The notes under the pieces were generated by a model. The model saw only the letters and a program-made list of their open reading frames with translations. It ran no database searches and was not told the DNA's origin. Both the position numbers and the translations under genes were made by a program. A stretch of 60,075 bases of DNA from an uncultured Bacteroidales bacterium. Its GTDB lineage: Bacteria > Bacteroidota > Bacteroidia > Bacteroidales > P3. Below are positions 37,427 to 45,800 of this stretch, one piece after another. Every line of letters starts with the position of its first letter. The stretch's first letter is position 1. The DNA lies in assembly GCA_905233475.1 (NCBI GenBank), contig CAJOEN010000033.1, forward strand, positions 1 to 60,075, in the 5' to 3' direction.

Positions 37427-38439
37427 AATTTGCTGATATTAGGATTTTTAACATCATAAACAGGTATTCCCAGCTTTTGTTGGAGGGCATTGCAAAGGTC
37501 GGCGGAGTTGAGCTTGTAACCCATTGGCGACGTGGGATTTGCACAAACAGCGATAAGCGACGAGCGTTGCAGTACCTCTATGCGTCCCCCTCGTTTAAGG
37601 AAACTGCGGTAGATTTCGGGGGTGAGGAATATTTTTGTGAAGTCCTTGACAGTGAGCAGAATATCCGTTTTGTTCTGAGCTATAAGGTATTTCACGAAGA
37701 CGTCGTTGAGGGCTCCGGCTACAAAAATCCTATGGCACGACTGTAGGAAATCTCCCCGCAGGCTGTTTATCATAAAGGCCGACGAAATACCCAAGTCGTT
37801 GAGGGCGCCGTCGTTGTTGATATACCAAACTCCCGAATTAACGGGGTTCAGCAGACGTTTGGTTTCGTTGTCGGCTTCGGGCAGGTTTATAAGGTCGAAA
37901 ACGAAAGCCGTTTTTTGCGCAATCTGCTGTATATTAGGTGAAAGGGCTGCTCCAGTGGCGAGAATCATAGCGTCGGTGACGGTGGGCGAGGCGAGGCTCA
38001 GTCGCGACAATGCTCCGTCGATAATGGTTATGTCGCGATGTGGTGCGAGTTCGGCAATCTGCCGTCGCAGTTTTTCGGTGGAAGCGGCTCCCGACAACAA
38101 TGCTTTGCCTCGACACAAAACCTCGGCGGTAACGAGGCGTCCGAGCGAGGTGCGCTGGGTGTCTGTGGCAAGCACAGCCGACAGCAGCTGCCGTTGCAGG
38201 TAGTGTTTTTCGGAAGTGATGAACCACATGCCTTCGTAAAGGATAATCTCCGGCTTGGCGCTGCCGTACACTTGGTCGGTGCGTTCGCCGTCGATACCGA
38301 TGGAGGTAACGGCCACACGTGCACCCTCATGGTGCAGACGTTCAAGCACATAGTTCAGACACACGGTCTTGCCGGTATTTTTCTCCATACCCACAATGGA
38401 AAGGCTTCGGTGTTTCAGAATCTCGCTTACAAATGGCAT
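37423..38439 (-). CDS. P-loop protein of lysine-fermentation type (KamB-like)
   Basis: 338 residues. The P-loop is GMEKNTGKT in LSIVGMEKNTGKTVCLNYVL near residues 14-33. DGALSRLSLASP near 150-160 follows, with a Rossmann-like second half. It is first in a six-gene operon and overlaps the MutS-like gene by 4 bp. The pairing is what I recall from kam (lysine 2,3- and 5,6-aminomutase) clusters, where these two accessory genes have no proven function. Assignment rests on pairing and size. Confidence 0.6.
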   Translation of the reverse strand: MPFVSEILKHRSLSIVGMEKNTGKTVCLNYVLERLHHEGARVAVTSIGIDGERTDQVYGSAKPEIILYEGMWFITSEKHYLQRQLLSAVLATDTQRTSLGRLVTAEVLCRGKALLSGAASTEKLRRQIAELAPHRDITIIDGALSRLSLASPTVTDAMILATGAALSPNIQQIAQKTAFVFDLINLPEADNETKRLLNPVNSGVWYINNDGALNDLGISSAFMINSLRGDFLQSCHRIFVAGALNDVFVKYLIAQNKTDILLTVKDFTKIFLTPEIYRSFLKRGGRIEVLQRSSLIAVCANPTSPMGYKLNSADLCNALQQKLGIPVYDVKNPNISKL

Positions 38440-38603
38440 TTGAATATGATTTATGTGTGTCGTTTGTTTTGCAAAGATACGACATTTTTTCGGGATTATG
38501 GTTGAGAATTTTTATGAGACCTCGGGCAAAAGAATTTAAAGAGGCTGTTTCGTCATAAAAGGCTGATTTTTGCAAAACGCAAGGAAGGGTAAACAATAAT
38601 TTT

Positions 38604-38735
38604 AGGGGGCTTCTATAAATTGCCTCGGAGAGGCAAACTCTCAATAACCTCACATGCTAATGTGAGGTATATCAGGCAAATAAAGAACAGGCGTGTCGGT
38701 AATAACGCTCTCAAACGAATAAATAGAAGTCCCCT
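38604..38735. ncRNA. Candidate structured RNA upstream of the DUF3791/DUF3990 genes
   Basis: A 13-bp outer stem (AGGGGGCTTCTAT at 38604-38616 with ATAGAAGTCCCCT at 38723-38735, one G-T or mismatch) encloses two perfect hairpins: TTGCCTC/GAGGCAA (38620-38636) and ACCTCACAT/ATGTGAGGT (38647-38668). The nested layout is more than chance stems would usually give. Strand and function are unknown; it could be a leader, a small RNA or a mobile-element scar. The remaining 38440-38603 shows nothing recognisable. Confidence 0.4.
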
Positions 38736-38769
38736 TTATTTATTTGACGTTAAAAAATAAATATTTGAT

Positions 38770-38985
38770 ATGAGCAAATACGAAATACCATTTCTAACGG
38801 CCACTATACAAGCCTTTGGAGTCCGCTTTGCAATGACACGGCAGGCAGCATTCCGCTATTTGCACAAGCATAAGGGACTGGCATTCCTTATTGAGTTCTA
38901 CGATGTGGAACATCTACAGTCGATGGATGAGACAATAGACGACCTGCTTGTTATTTGCCAAAAGAATGGAGGAACTATCGCATGA
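38770..38985 (+). CDS. DUF3791 protein
   Basis: 71 residues, MSKYEIPFLTATIQAFGVRF to LLVICQKNGGTIA, helical, with the family's YLHKHKGLAFLIEFYDVEH centre. DUF3791 genes habitually precede a DUF3990 gene. Here the stop overlaps the start of the DUF3990 remnant by 4 bp (ATGA). A toxin-antitoxin-like function has been suspected for such modules; this is inference. Confidence 0.8.
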   Translation: MSKYEIPFLTATIQAFGVRFAMTRQAAFRYLHKHKGLAFLIEFYDVEHLQSMDETIDDLLVICQKNGGTIA

Positions 38986-39439
38986 AACTATATCACTGGA
39001 CTAATCAAGATATTGAGGTTATAGATATTTCCAAAGGCTTGAGATTTTAGGATTTCGGTAAAGGTTTCTATGTTACCCCCGACAGGACGACAGCTATCCG
39101 TATGGCTCAAAAAGAGCAAGATTGTTTGGCGGTACAGCCACCTTGATAACATACAAGTTTGATGATAGTGCATTACAATCGGGATTGAAAGCGAAAGTGT
39201 TTCCCGAACAAGCCTGTGTGGAGTGGCTTTTGTTTATAGATGCAAACAGCAACAGGAAAAACGTGGTACAGATACACGATTATGATATGGTTATTGGTCC
39301 GATGGCAAACGACGGCGTTGTTCTCCAATTGACAAACTACCGCGAGGGTATCTATTCTCCTGAGCAGGCTGCACAACTGTTGCAGGATGAATATCTTGAT
39401 CAGCAATATTATTTCGGGACAGAACGTGCTTTGGCGTGA
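38982..39439 (+). pseudogene. DUF3990 gene broken by TAG and a frameshift
   Basis: It opens MKLYHWTNQDIEVIDISKG, hits an in-frame TAG at 39048-39050, and continues DFGKGFYVTPDRTTAIRMAQ in the same frame. It then needs a frame change near 39119 (one base lost) to continue LFGGTATLITYKFDD through DYDMVIGPMANDGV to YYFGTERALA at 39439. All DUF3990 landmarks (the YHGS/YHWT start, DFGKGFY, IGPxANDGV, QYYFGTERAL) are thus present but split in three. The family is, as I recall, related to the ADP-ribosyltransferase fold. The conserved spelling suggests recent inactivation. Confidence 0.85.
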
Positions 39440-39462
39440 TATAACCAAAACAAATATTGAAT

Positions 39463-39675
39463 ATGAACCAACCGACACACCATCAAATAGCGACATACCT
39501 TACAGATTACGCCTTGAGCGAATTAGTGAAATATGTGATTGAGGACACAGGATGTTCCATAGAAGAGGCTATGGAGCGCGTGTATAATTCGCCTCTGATG
39601 GCAGCCTTGCAAGATGAGGAGGGCGAACTGTATGTGCAAAGCCCCGCCCATCTATATGAGTTGATGAACAAATAG
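39463..39675 (+). CDS. DUF3791-type small protein, third gene of the module
   Basis: 70 residues from the ATG at 39463: QIATYLTDYALSELVKYVIE to ELYVQSPAHLYELMNK, all helical. A gene of this type commonly follows DUF3990 in Bacteroidales. It starts 23 nt after the DUF3990 remnant and still has an intact frame. Stop codon TAG. Confidence 0.7.
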   Translation: MNQPTHHQIATYLTDYALSELVKYVIEDTGCSIEEAMERVYNSPLMAALQDEEGELYVQSPAHLYELMNK

Positions 39676-39936
39676 TGGCAAAAGTGTTTTTTCTCTGCAC
39701 AAACTTCTGATTTTTCAATAGTTACTTATGTTATAAAAGATAGAGAGAGTATGTCGCCCGCTCCGAAAGTTCATGCCACTCCAAAATTTTTTCTATCAAA
39801 ATAGAAAATTAGGTAAAAGCGGGTTGGGTTTTGTAATTTATTGTTAAACAATGCTTTGTTATAAAAGTACAAAAAATCCACCGATTGTCATTTTTTTTTC
39901 GTAACTTTGTAATTCTAAAAGCATAACGAAAATTCG

Positions 39937-41700
39937 ATGGAAAGTTTCATAGTATCAGCACGTAAGTACCGTCCGATGACGTTCAAATCGGTGGTGGGGC
40001 AGGAGCATATTACCACAACACTGAAGAACGCCATCAAAAACAACCAGTTGGCGCAGGCATTCCTCTTCTGTGGGCCGCGAGGCGTGGGTAAAACCACCTG
40101 TGCACGCATTTTGGCCAAAACCATCAACTGCACCAACCCCACGGCTGATATGGAAGCCTGCAACGAGTGCGACTCCTGCCGCTCGTTCAACGACTCGGCC
40201 TCGTTTAATGTATTCGAGCTCGATGCCGCCTCAAACAACTCCGTTGATGACATCCGCGAACTTGTGAAGCAGGTGTACATACCTCCACAGGCAAGTCGTT
40301 ACAAAATTTATATCATCGACGAGGTACACATGCTTTCTACGGCGGCCTTCAACGCTTTTCTGAAGACTTTGGAAGAACCTCCCTCGTATGCAAAATTTAT
40401 ACTTGCCACAACCGAAAAGCACAAGATAATCCCAACCATACTTTCGCGTTGTCAAATATTTGATTTTAAGCGCATTAAAAGTGAGGATATAGCCAAGCAC
40501 CTGCAATACGTAGCCACTCAGGAAGGTATCAACGCCGAACCCGAAGCGCTCCACGTTATAGCCCAAAAAGCCGAAGGTGGCTTGCGTGACGCTCTTTCCA
40601 TGTTCGACCAATTGGTGAATTTCTGTAATGGCAACCTGACATACCAAAGCTGTATCGAAAACCTCAATGTGCTCGACAGCGACTATTATTTCCGTTTTGT
40701 GGACTTTTTCAGGGCTGGAGACATATCCAACTCCCTTTTGCTTTATCAGCAGATTATAGAGAAAGGCTTTGACGGACAGCACTTTATAACCGGACTTGCA
40801 GAACATCTGCGCAATTTGCTCGTTTCCCTTGACCCTGCCACGACATCGCTTTTGGAAACCAGCGACAGCATACGTGCTAAATTTGTACAGCAGTCGCAAC
40901 AATGCCGTTTGCCATTGATACTCAAATATTTGGAGATTGCCTCCGATGCCGAGTACCGTTATCGCGACGCTTCCAACAAACGTTTGTTCGTTGAAGTGGC
41001 ACTGATGAAAATGGCTAACTTATTGAACGTACAACAAGTCCAGCCAGCACCAGTAGCGCAACAACCGCAGCAGCCTCAGCAACAACCATCTGTGGCACCA
41101 GTGGTACAGCCGGCACCACAACCACAACCAGCTCAGGTACCTACCTCTATGCCGCCCACCGTTCAGGCTCCTCCGCAACCGCCTAAAACTCAGCTACAAC
41201 CGCAAGCGCAACAGCCAACACCGATCGTGAAACCTGCCCAAGTAAAGATACCAACAAACCTCAATACATCTTTTTCGATAAACGCCCAGCCTCAGCAGAC
41301 TCCTGTTGAGGAAAAAAAAAATGAACCCATAACTCTTTCGCAGGAAGAACTCGAAAAACAATGGCACGAATTGGCGGAGGTCAAAAAGCTCACCAATATG
41401 GAGATTTTTACGGTGATGAACGATAAACAGTTGAAATTCATCGACCAAGAGAATTTCGAGGTGATTGTAAACAACAGTATTTACGAAACACGTTTCAAAA
41501 AGTTCAAGAGCGATATTTTAGAGGCTTTGCGCTATCGCACGGGAATACAGGAACTTAACTTTGCTGTAAAAGTGGTGCCACTCTACGACGAAAACAAAGA
41601 GAAACTGTTTACCACCAAAGACAAGTTTGCGGCAATGCTAAAAGAAAATCCAGCACTGCTCGCTTTTAGGGAAAATCTTTTTCAAGATATTGATTATTAA
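39937..41700 (+). CDS. dnaX: DNA polymerase III gamma/tau subunit
   Basis: 587 residues. The clamp-loader ATPase has Walker A GPRGVGKTTCARIL near 46-59, the zinc cysteines in ACNECDSC, Walker B IIDEVHML, and the sensor ILSRCQIFDFKRI. Lid and collar domains run to about residue 365. A Pro/Gln-rich linker (about 370-455) leads to a tau-type tail. It loads the sliding clamp and holds the replicase. A TAACTTTG box at 39902-39909 lies upstream. It is followed after 12 nt by the antiporter. Confidence 0.97.
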   Translation: MESFIVSARKYRPMTFKSVVGQEHITTTLKNAIKNNQLAQAFLFCGPRGVGKTTCARILAKTINCTNPTADMEACNECDSCRSFNDSASFNVFELDAASNNSVDDIRELVKQVYIPPQASRYKIYIIDEVHMLSTAAFNAFLKTLEEPPSYAKFILATTEKHKIIPTILSRCQIFDFKRIKSEDIAKHLQYVATQEGINAEPEALHVIAQKAEGGLRDALSMFDQLVNFCNGNLTYQSCIENLNVLDSDYYFRFVDFFRAGDISNSLLLYQQIIEKGFDGQHFITGLAEHLRNLLVSLDPATTSLLETSDSIRAKFVQQSQQCRLPLILKYLEIASDAEYRYRDASNKRLFVEVALMKMANLLNVQQVQPAPVAQQPQQPQQQPSVAPVVQPAPQPQPAQVPTSMPPTVQAPPQPPKTQLQPQAQQPTPIVKPAQVKIPTNLNTSFSINAQPQQTPVEEKKNEPITLSQEELEKQWHELAEVKKLTNMEIFTVMNDKQLKFIDQENFEVIVNNSIYETRFKKFKSDILEALRYRTGIQELNFAVKVVPLYDENKEKLFTTKDKFAAMLKENPALLAFRENLFQDIDY

Positions 41701-41712
41701 ACTGTTATCTAT

Positions 41713-43158
41713 ATGGCAAATGCAGTAATCTTTTTAGGTCTTCTGATATTTTTAGCACATGTTTTTTCTGCCTTTTTCAGTCGCAAGCGTGTCCCCGATG
41801 TGCTGATGCTAATGATAATAGGCATAATCATAGGTCCTCTGCTGGGCTTGCTATTGCCTTCGGACTTAGGTGTAGTGGGTTCGATTTTTGCCTCGCTCAC
41901 ACTTATATTTATACTTTTTGAAAGCGGTACTGATATAAGTATCAATACCTTACGCGACGCATGGAAAAATCTTGCAAAGGTAAGCCTCACGTCATTCGTG
42001 CTTTCGGTGGTGATAGTCGGCATACTTGGTCATTTTGTTATGGGCTTGGAATGGAATGCCTCCTTGCTTTTGGGCTCGATACTTGGCGGCACCTCGTCGG
42101 CGGTGGTTATACCCCTGGTAAAGCAACTGTCCATAAAAAAGGAGAACGAGGTTGTGTTGGTACTCGAATCGGCTATAACCGACGTGCTGTGCATTGTGTT
42201 TGCCCTCGCTTTTATGGAAAGCTACAAGATAGGCGGAGTACAGGTGGGCAGTATTGTCGGCAAGGTTATATCGTCGTTCCTGCTTGCCTTGATGATAGGC
42301 ATTGCGGGAGGTATTGTGTGGGCAAGTGTGCTCGACAGGGTGCGCAAAATACGCAACTCCATGTTCCTTACGCCGGCCTTTGTGTTTATAATTTACGGCC
42401 TTACCGAGACTATGGATTTTAGCGGCGCCATTGCTGCATTGGCTTTCGGAATGGTGATGGGGAATACCGAGTATTTCGAGTTTTCGTTCCTAAAAAAATT
42501 CAGCCGCGAGGGTATGATGAGACTCGAACCGCAGGAAAAAGCCTTTTTCAGCGAACTGGTGTTTGTATTAAAAACGTTTTTCTTTGTATATATCGGATTA
42601 TCAATACCTTTTAACGATTTTTCGGCACTTCTTTACGGCGGGCTTATAACCTTGGTGCTGTTTGTTATGCGGCTAATTTTGATAAAATTTATCATAGGTG
42701 AAAGAGCGCCGTCATACGACAAAACAATAATGTCCATGATGATACCCAAAGGACTTGCCGCCGCAGTGCTTGCCACTATGCCCGAACAACTCAACATAGA
42801 ACGCGGCATGGAGATTATTCCCGGCGCCACAACCATAAAATATGTAACATATTCCGTTGTTTTCATCTCTATCTTATTCACCTCCATACTGATACTGTTG
42901 ATGGACAGAATGCCGTTGCTGAGACGTTTTTACTCGTTTTTCTTCGGAAAAATGTCTGAATCGCAGGAAAATTCAGATAAGGTGTCTCAAAACTCTGGAA
43001 ATGAGGAAGAAAAGCAGACGGATATTTTTCACGAAGTGGCGGGGATTTTTGGCCGTAGGGGTAGTGAAAAATCTCCCGAAGTGGAAGGTACGGACATTCC
43101 CTTGGAAACAGCGGACAACAGCAGTTTGAACATCACCACCGAAGACGATGAAAATTAA
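41713..43158 (+). CDS. Cation/proton antiporter (CPA1/NhaP-like)
   Basis: 481 residues with 12-13 membrane segments in the first ~400: VILFLGLLIFLAHVFSAFFS style entry, the SGTDIS and LGGTSSAVV segments, and ESAITDVLCI, which carries the acidic transport residues. A hydrophilic tail of ~80 residues ends SSLNITTEDDEN and is probably cytoplasmic. It exchanges Na+ or K+ for protons across the inner membrane; the ion cannot be told. The stop overlaps dapF by 11 nt. Confidence 0.9.
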   Translation: MANAVIFLGLLIFLAHVFSAFFSRKRVPDVLMLMIIGIIIGPLLGLLLPSDLGVVGSIFASLTLIFILFESGTDISINTLRDAWKNLAKVSLTSFVLSVVIVGILGHFVMGLEWNASLLLGSILGGTSSAVVIPLVKQLSIKKENEVVLVLESAITDVLCIVFALAFMESYKIGGVQVGSIVGKVISSFLLALMIGIAGGIVWASVLDRVRKIRNSMFLTPAFVFIIYGLTETMDFSGAIAALAFGMVMGNTEYFEFSFLKKFSREGMMRLEPQEKAFFSELVFVLKTFFFVYIGLSIPFNDFSALLYGGLITLVLFVMRLILIKFIIGERAPSYDKTIMSMMIPKGLAAAVLATMPEQLNIERGMEIIPGATTIKYVTYSVVFISILFTSILILLMDRMPLLRRFYSFFFGKMSESQENSDKVSQNSGNEEEKQTDIFHEVAGIFGRRGSEKSPEVEGTDIPLETADNSSLNITTEDDEN

Positions 43159-43939
43159 ATTCAGCAAATACCACGGAGCAGGCAACGATTTTGTCATTAT
43201 TGACGACCGTAAAGGAGATTGCTCCCTGACAACCAGTCAGGTAGCTCGCATCTGCAACCGCAGGGTAGGGGTGGGGGCAGACGGACTTATGTTGCTTCGG
43301 AACTCCGACAGCAGTGATTTCCGAATGCTCTACTACAACAGCGACGGCAACACCGCTTCCATGTGCGGCAACGGTGCGCGTTGTATAACGGCTTTTGCTC
43401 GAAGGCTGGGAATCATCGGCGATTATACCTGTTTCGAAGCTTCCGACGATAGGCATACCGCCACCGTACTCAGCTGGGACGGGCTTTCGGGCATTGTGAA
43501 AATAGCCATGAACATTGTGGAGCAGGTACGTCCCTGCATGGACGGTTTTTTTGTGAACACCGGCGTTCCGCATTACGTAGTGCAAGTGGTCGATATTGCT
43601 GATTACGACGTGTTTACCAACGGTAGAGCCTTGCGCAATAATCCCATTTTCGCGCCCAACGGTACCAATGTGGATTTTATAGGCACCGATGCCGACGGAC
43701 GGCTGTTTGTGCGAACCTACGAAAGAGGCGTGGAGGACGAGACCCTCTCGTGTGGCACGGGAGTTACGGCGGCGGCTTTGGTATGGGCTGCAATCAACGG
43801 TCTTGGGGCGGGCCAAGTGCCGGTACATGCCTTGGGCGGCGATTTCGAAGTTTCGTGGCAAAGAACGCAAAACACTTATAACTCGGTATTCCTGCAAGGT
43901 GCGGCCACTTTTGTGTTCGACGGCGAAGGCGATTTCTAA
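43148..43939 (+). CDS. dapF: Diaminopimelate epimerase
   Basis: 263 residues. It converts LL- to meso-diaminopimelate for lysine and peptidoglycan. The two catalytic cysteines are in SMCGNGARC near residue 72 and in LSCGTGVTAAAL near 200. The N-terminal KFSKYHGAGNDFVIID is the family signature. It overlaps the end of the antiporter gene in a different frame, so translation is coupled. Confidence 0.97.
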   Translation: MKIKFSKYHGAGNDFVIIDDRKGDCSLTTSQVARICNRRVGVGADGLMLLRNSDSSDFRMLYYNSDGNTASMCGNGARCITAFARRLGIIGDYTCFEASDDRHTATVLSWDGLSGIVKIAMNIVEQVRPCMDGFFVNTGVPHYVVQVVDIADYDVFTNGRALRNNPIFAPNGTNVDFIGTDADGRLFVRTYERGVEDETLSCGTGVTAAALVWAAINGLGAGQVPVHALGGDFEVSWQRTQNTYNSVFLQGAATFVFDGEGDF

Positions 43940-44114
43940 ACGGCTTTTTTTTTGTAAAAAAAACGTGTTTTTTTAATTAAAAACAGTTTTTTCATTTCCA
44001 AAAAGTGGCTGAAATTCTTGCGATAGCACTTATTCCGCTGAAAAATCTTGTTTTTGTAAATACTTTAAAATCATTGTAATATGGCGTTTGCGCTGAAATA
44101 TACGGACAAAAGTT

Positions 44115-44144
44115 TTGTATTTTTCGAAAAAAGTCGTACTTTTG
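44115..44144 (+). promoter_or_regulatory. Initiator tRNA promoter
   Basis: TTG at 44115-44117 and TACTTTTG at 44137-44144, spacer 19 nt, starting transcription a few bases before the tRNA. Confidence 0.7.
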
Positions 44145-44157
44145 CAAAACGATTCAG

Positions 44158-44232
<75 letters not shown>

Positions 44233-44241
44233 AGAACAGAC

Positions 44242-44272
44242 AAGCAGGTTGATGTTGCAACCTGCTTTTTTT
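44242..44272 (+). terminator. Terminator of the initiator tRNA
   Basis: AAGCAGGTTG pairs perfectly with CAACCTGCTT over a 6-nt loop and is followed by T5. It begins 9 nt after the tRNA. Confidence 0.85.
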
Positions 44273-44296
44273 GTAATATTAAAAACAGGAAAAGAT

Positions 44297-45271
44297 ATGA
44301 AACTAAATATAATAGTAAGCGATCAGCAGAACCCCTATGTAAATCTTGCAGTGGAGCAGGCTTTGGTGCGCAATACCCCATCGGATACTGTGGTTATGTA
44401 CCTGTGGCGCAACCGCCGTACTGTGGTTATCGGTTTTAACCAAAATCCTTATAGTGAGTGCGATGTGGACTCCCTGCTTGCCGACGGCGGCCATCTTATG
44501 AGGCGAATGACGGGAGGGGGAGCGGTGTACCACGATTCGGGCAACCTCAACTTTTCGTTTGTGGTGCCGCGACAATATTACGATGTGCCGCGACAGTTTT
44601 CCGTTATACAGAAAGCTGTGGCCTCATTTGGGCTAAACACCGAGATTTCGGGGCGCAACGACCTTCTATGCGAAGGGCGTAAATTTTCGGGCAACGCCTT
44701 TTCCACCGGCAAAAACAACTGTCTGCACCACGGTACCATACTTATAAAGACCGACACCGCTGAAATTCAGCGTTATCTGAGGGTGAAGCCCACCAAGTTG
44801 CAAAAACACGGAGTGTCATCGGTGAGTAGCCGTGTGGTGAACCTTTCCGAAATTGCCGACATTACAGCGGATAACATAATACAGCCGCTTATGGACGCTT
44901 TTCAGCAGGTGTATGGAGCCAAGGCCGAAATAAAGCCTTTTGCCGATGTGTGTACCGACGAGGTGATGTCACATGGCCGCGCCCTTGCCGACGATACTTT
45001 TCTGTTTGCCAAATGGCGCAATTTCCGCACAAAGTTCAGCGGCTCTTTCTCCTGGGGAGAGGTGGAGATAGGCGTTGAAACCGACGAGGCAAGGCATTGC
45101 ATAAGCCAGGTGGAGATAGCAACCGACTGCCTACGTCCCGACACAATAGAACAAGCCCGACAACTTTTGCAAGGGGCACAACTGTCCCAAGCACCGCAAA
45201 TTCCCGATACCGACACAGAAAACGCCACCATACTGCGGGATATAGTGGCGTTGGTGTATGATAGCGAATAG
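44297..45271 (+). CDS. lplA: Lipoate-protein ligase A
   Basis: 324 residues from the ATG at 44297; the frame is open upstream but runs into the tRNA terminator. It attaches scavenged lipoate to E2 and GcvH domains with ATP. The family motifs are RRMTGGGAVYHDSGNLNFSF, SGRNDLLCEGRKFSGNAFS and HHGTILIKTD (lipoyl-AMP pocket and catalytic Lys region). A C-terminal accessory domain begins around residue 235. Stop TAG, one base before the convergent lipoprotein gene ends. Confidence 0.95.
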   Translation: MKLNIIVSDQQNPYVNLAVEQALVRNTPSDTVVMYLWRNRRTVVIGFNQNPYSECDVDSLLADGGHLMRRMTGGGAVYHDSGNLNFSFVVPRQYYDVPRQFSVIQKAVASFGLNTEISGRNDLLCEGRKFSGNAFSTGKNNCLHHGTILIKTDTAEIQRYLRVKPTKLQKHGVSSVSSRVVNLSEIADITADNIIQPLMDAFQQVYGAKAEIKPFADVCTDEVMSHGRALADDTFLFAKWRNFRTKFSGSFSWGEVEIGVETDEARHCISQVEIATDCLRPDTIEQARQLLQGAQLSQAPQIPDTDTENATILRDIVALVYDSE

Positions 45272-45272
45272 C

Positions 45273-45734
45273 TTAATTTATGCTCACGGTTTTGTAAATT
45301 GTTGGGTAACAACTTTCAAACACAAAGGTAAAAGTCCTGCCTCCCGGCAGGTTGTTTATCTGGAAAGAGTTGTTTGTCTCGCATATGCAGTTGGCTTGAG
45401 CTGGGGAGATTTCAATTTCTCTCACGTAAACAGAGTCGTTGGAAGTCCTACACTGCACGTCGATGTCCTGCCACCCACAGTTTACGGTGAGATTGTAGTG
45501 CGTAACGTAAACCGTTTTGTTGCTTATGTTTATCGCAATCGAATCGGAATTGTAGGGACCCTTTGTCTCGAGGTCGGGATGGCAGTCGGTAAACGAAATG
45601 TTGGATATGCAAATAGCGGAATCCTCCGACGATTTTGTTTCATTTTTGTCTTTCTTACAGGAAGTTACAAGAAGTATTCCTGTCAAAGCCATTGTAAGTA
45701 ATGGCACCCCGATTTTTAAAATTTGTTTTTTCAT
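45273..45734 (-). CDS. Hypothetical lipoprotein of the ECF operon
   Basis: 153 residues; lipobox TSC in GILLVTSCKKDK. The mature part has several Cys (NCGWQDIDVQC, NCICETN) and beta structure, with an immunoglobulin-like look in its last 60 residues. No family is recognised. It is the last gene of a minus-strand run behind an ECF sigma factor and is probably part of that regulon. Confidence 0.65.
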   Translation of the reverse strand: MKKQILKIGVPLLTMALTGILLVTSCKKDKNETKSSEDSAICISNISFTDCHPDLETKGPYNSDSIAINISNKTVYVTHYNLTVNCGWQDIDVQCRTSNDSVYVREIEISPAQANCICETNNSFQINNLPGGRTFTFVFESCYPTIYKTVSIN

Positions 45735-45800
45735 GGTATTTAGATTTAAAGATTTATAATTGCGACATTAGGTGTATTTGATTGTTTAAAATGTTGAAAA

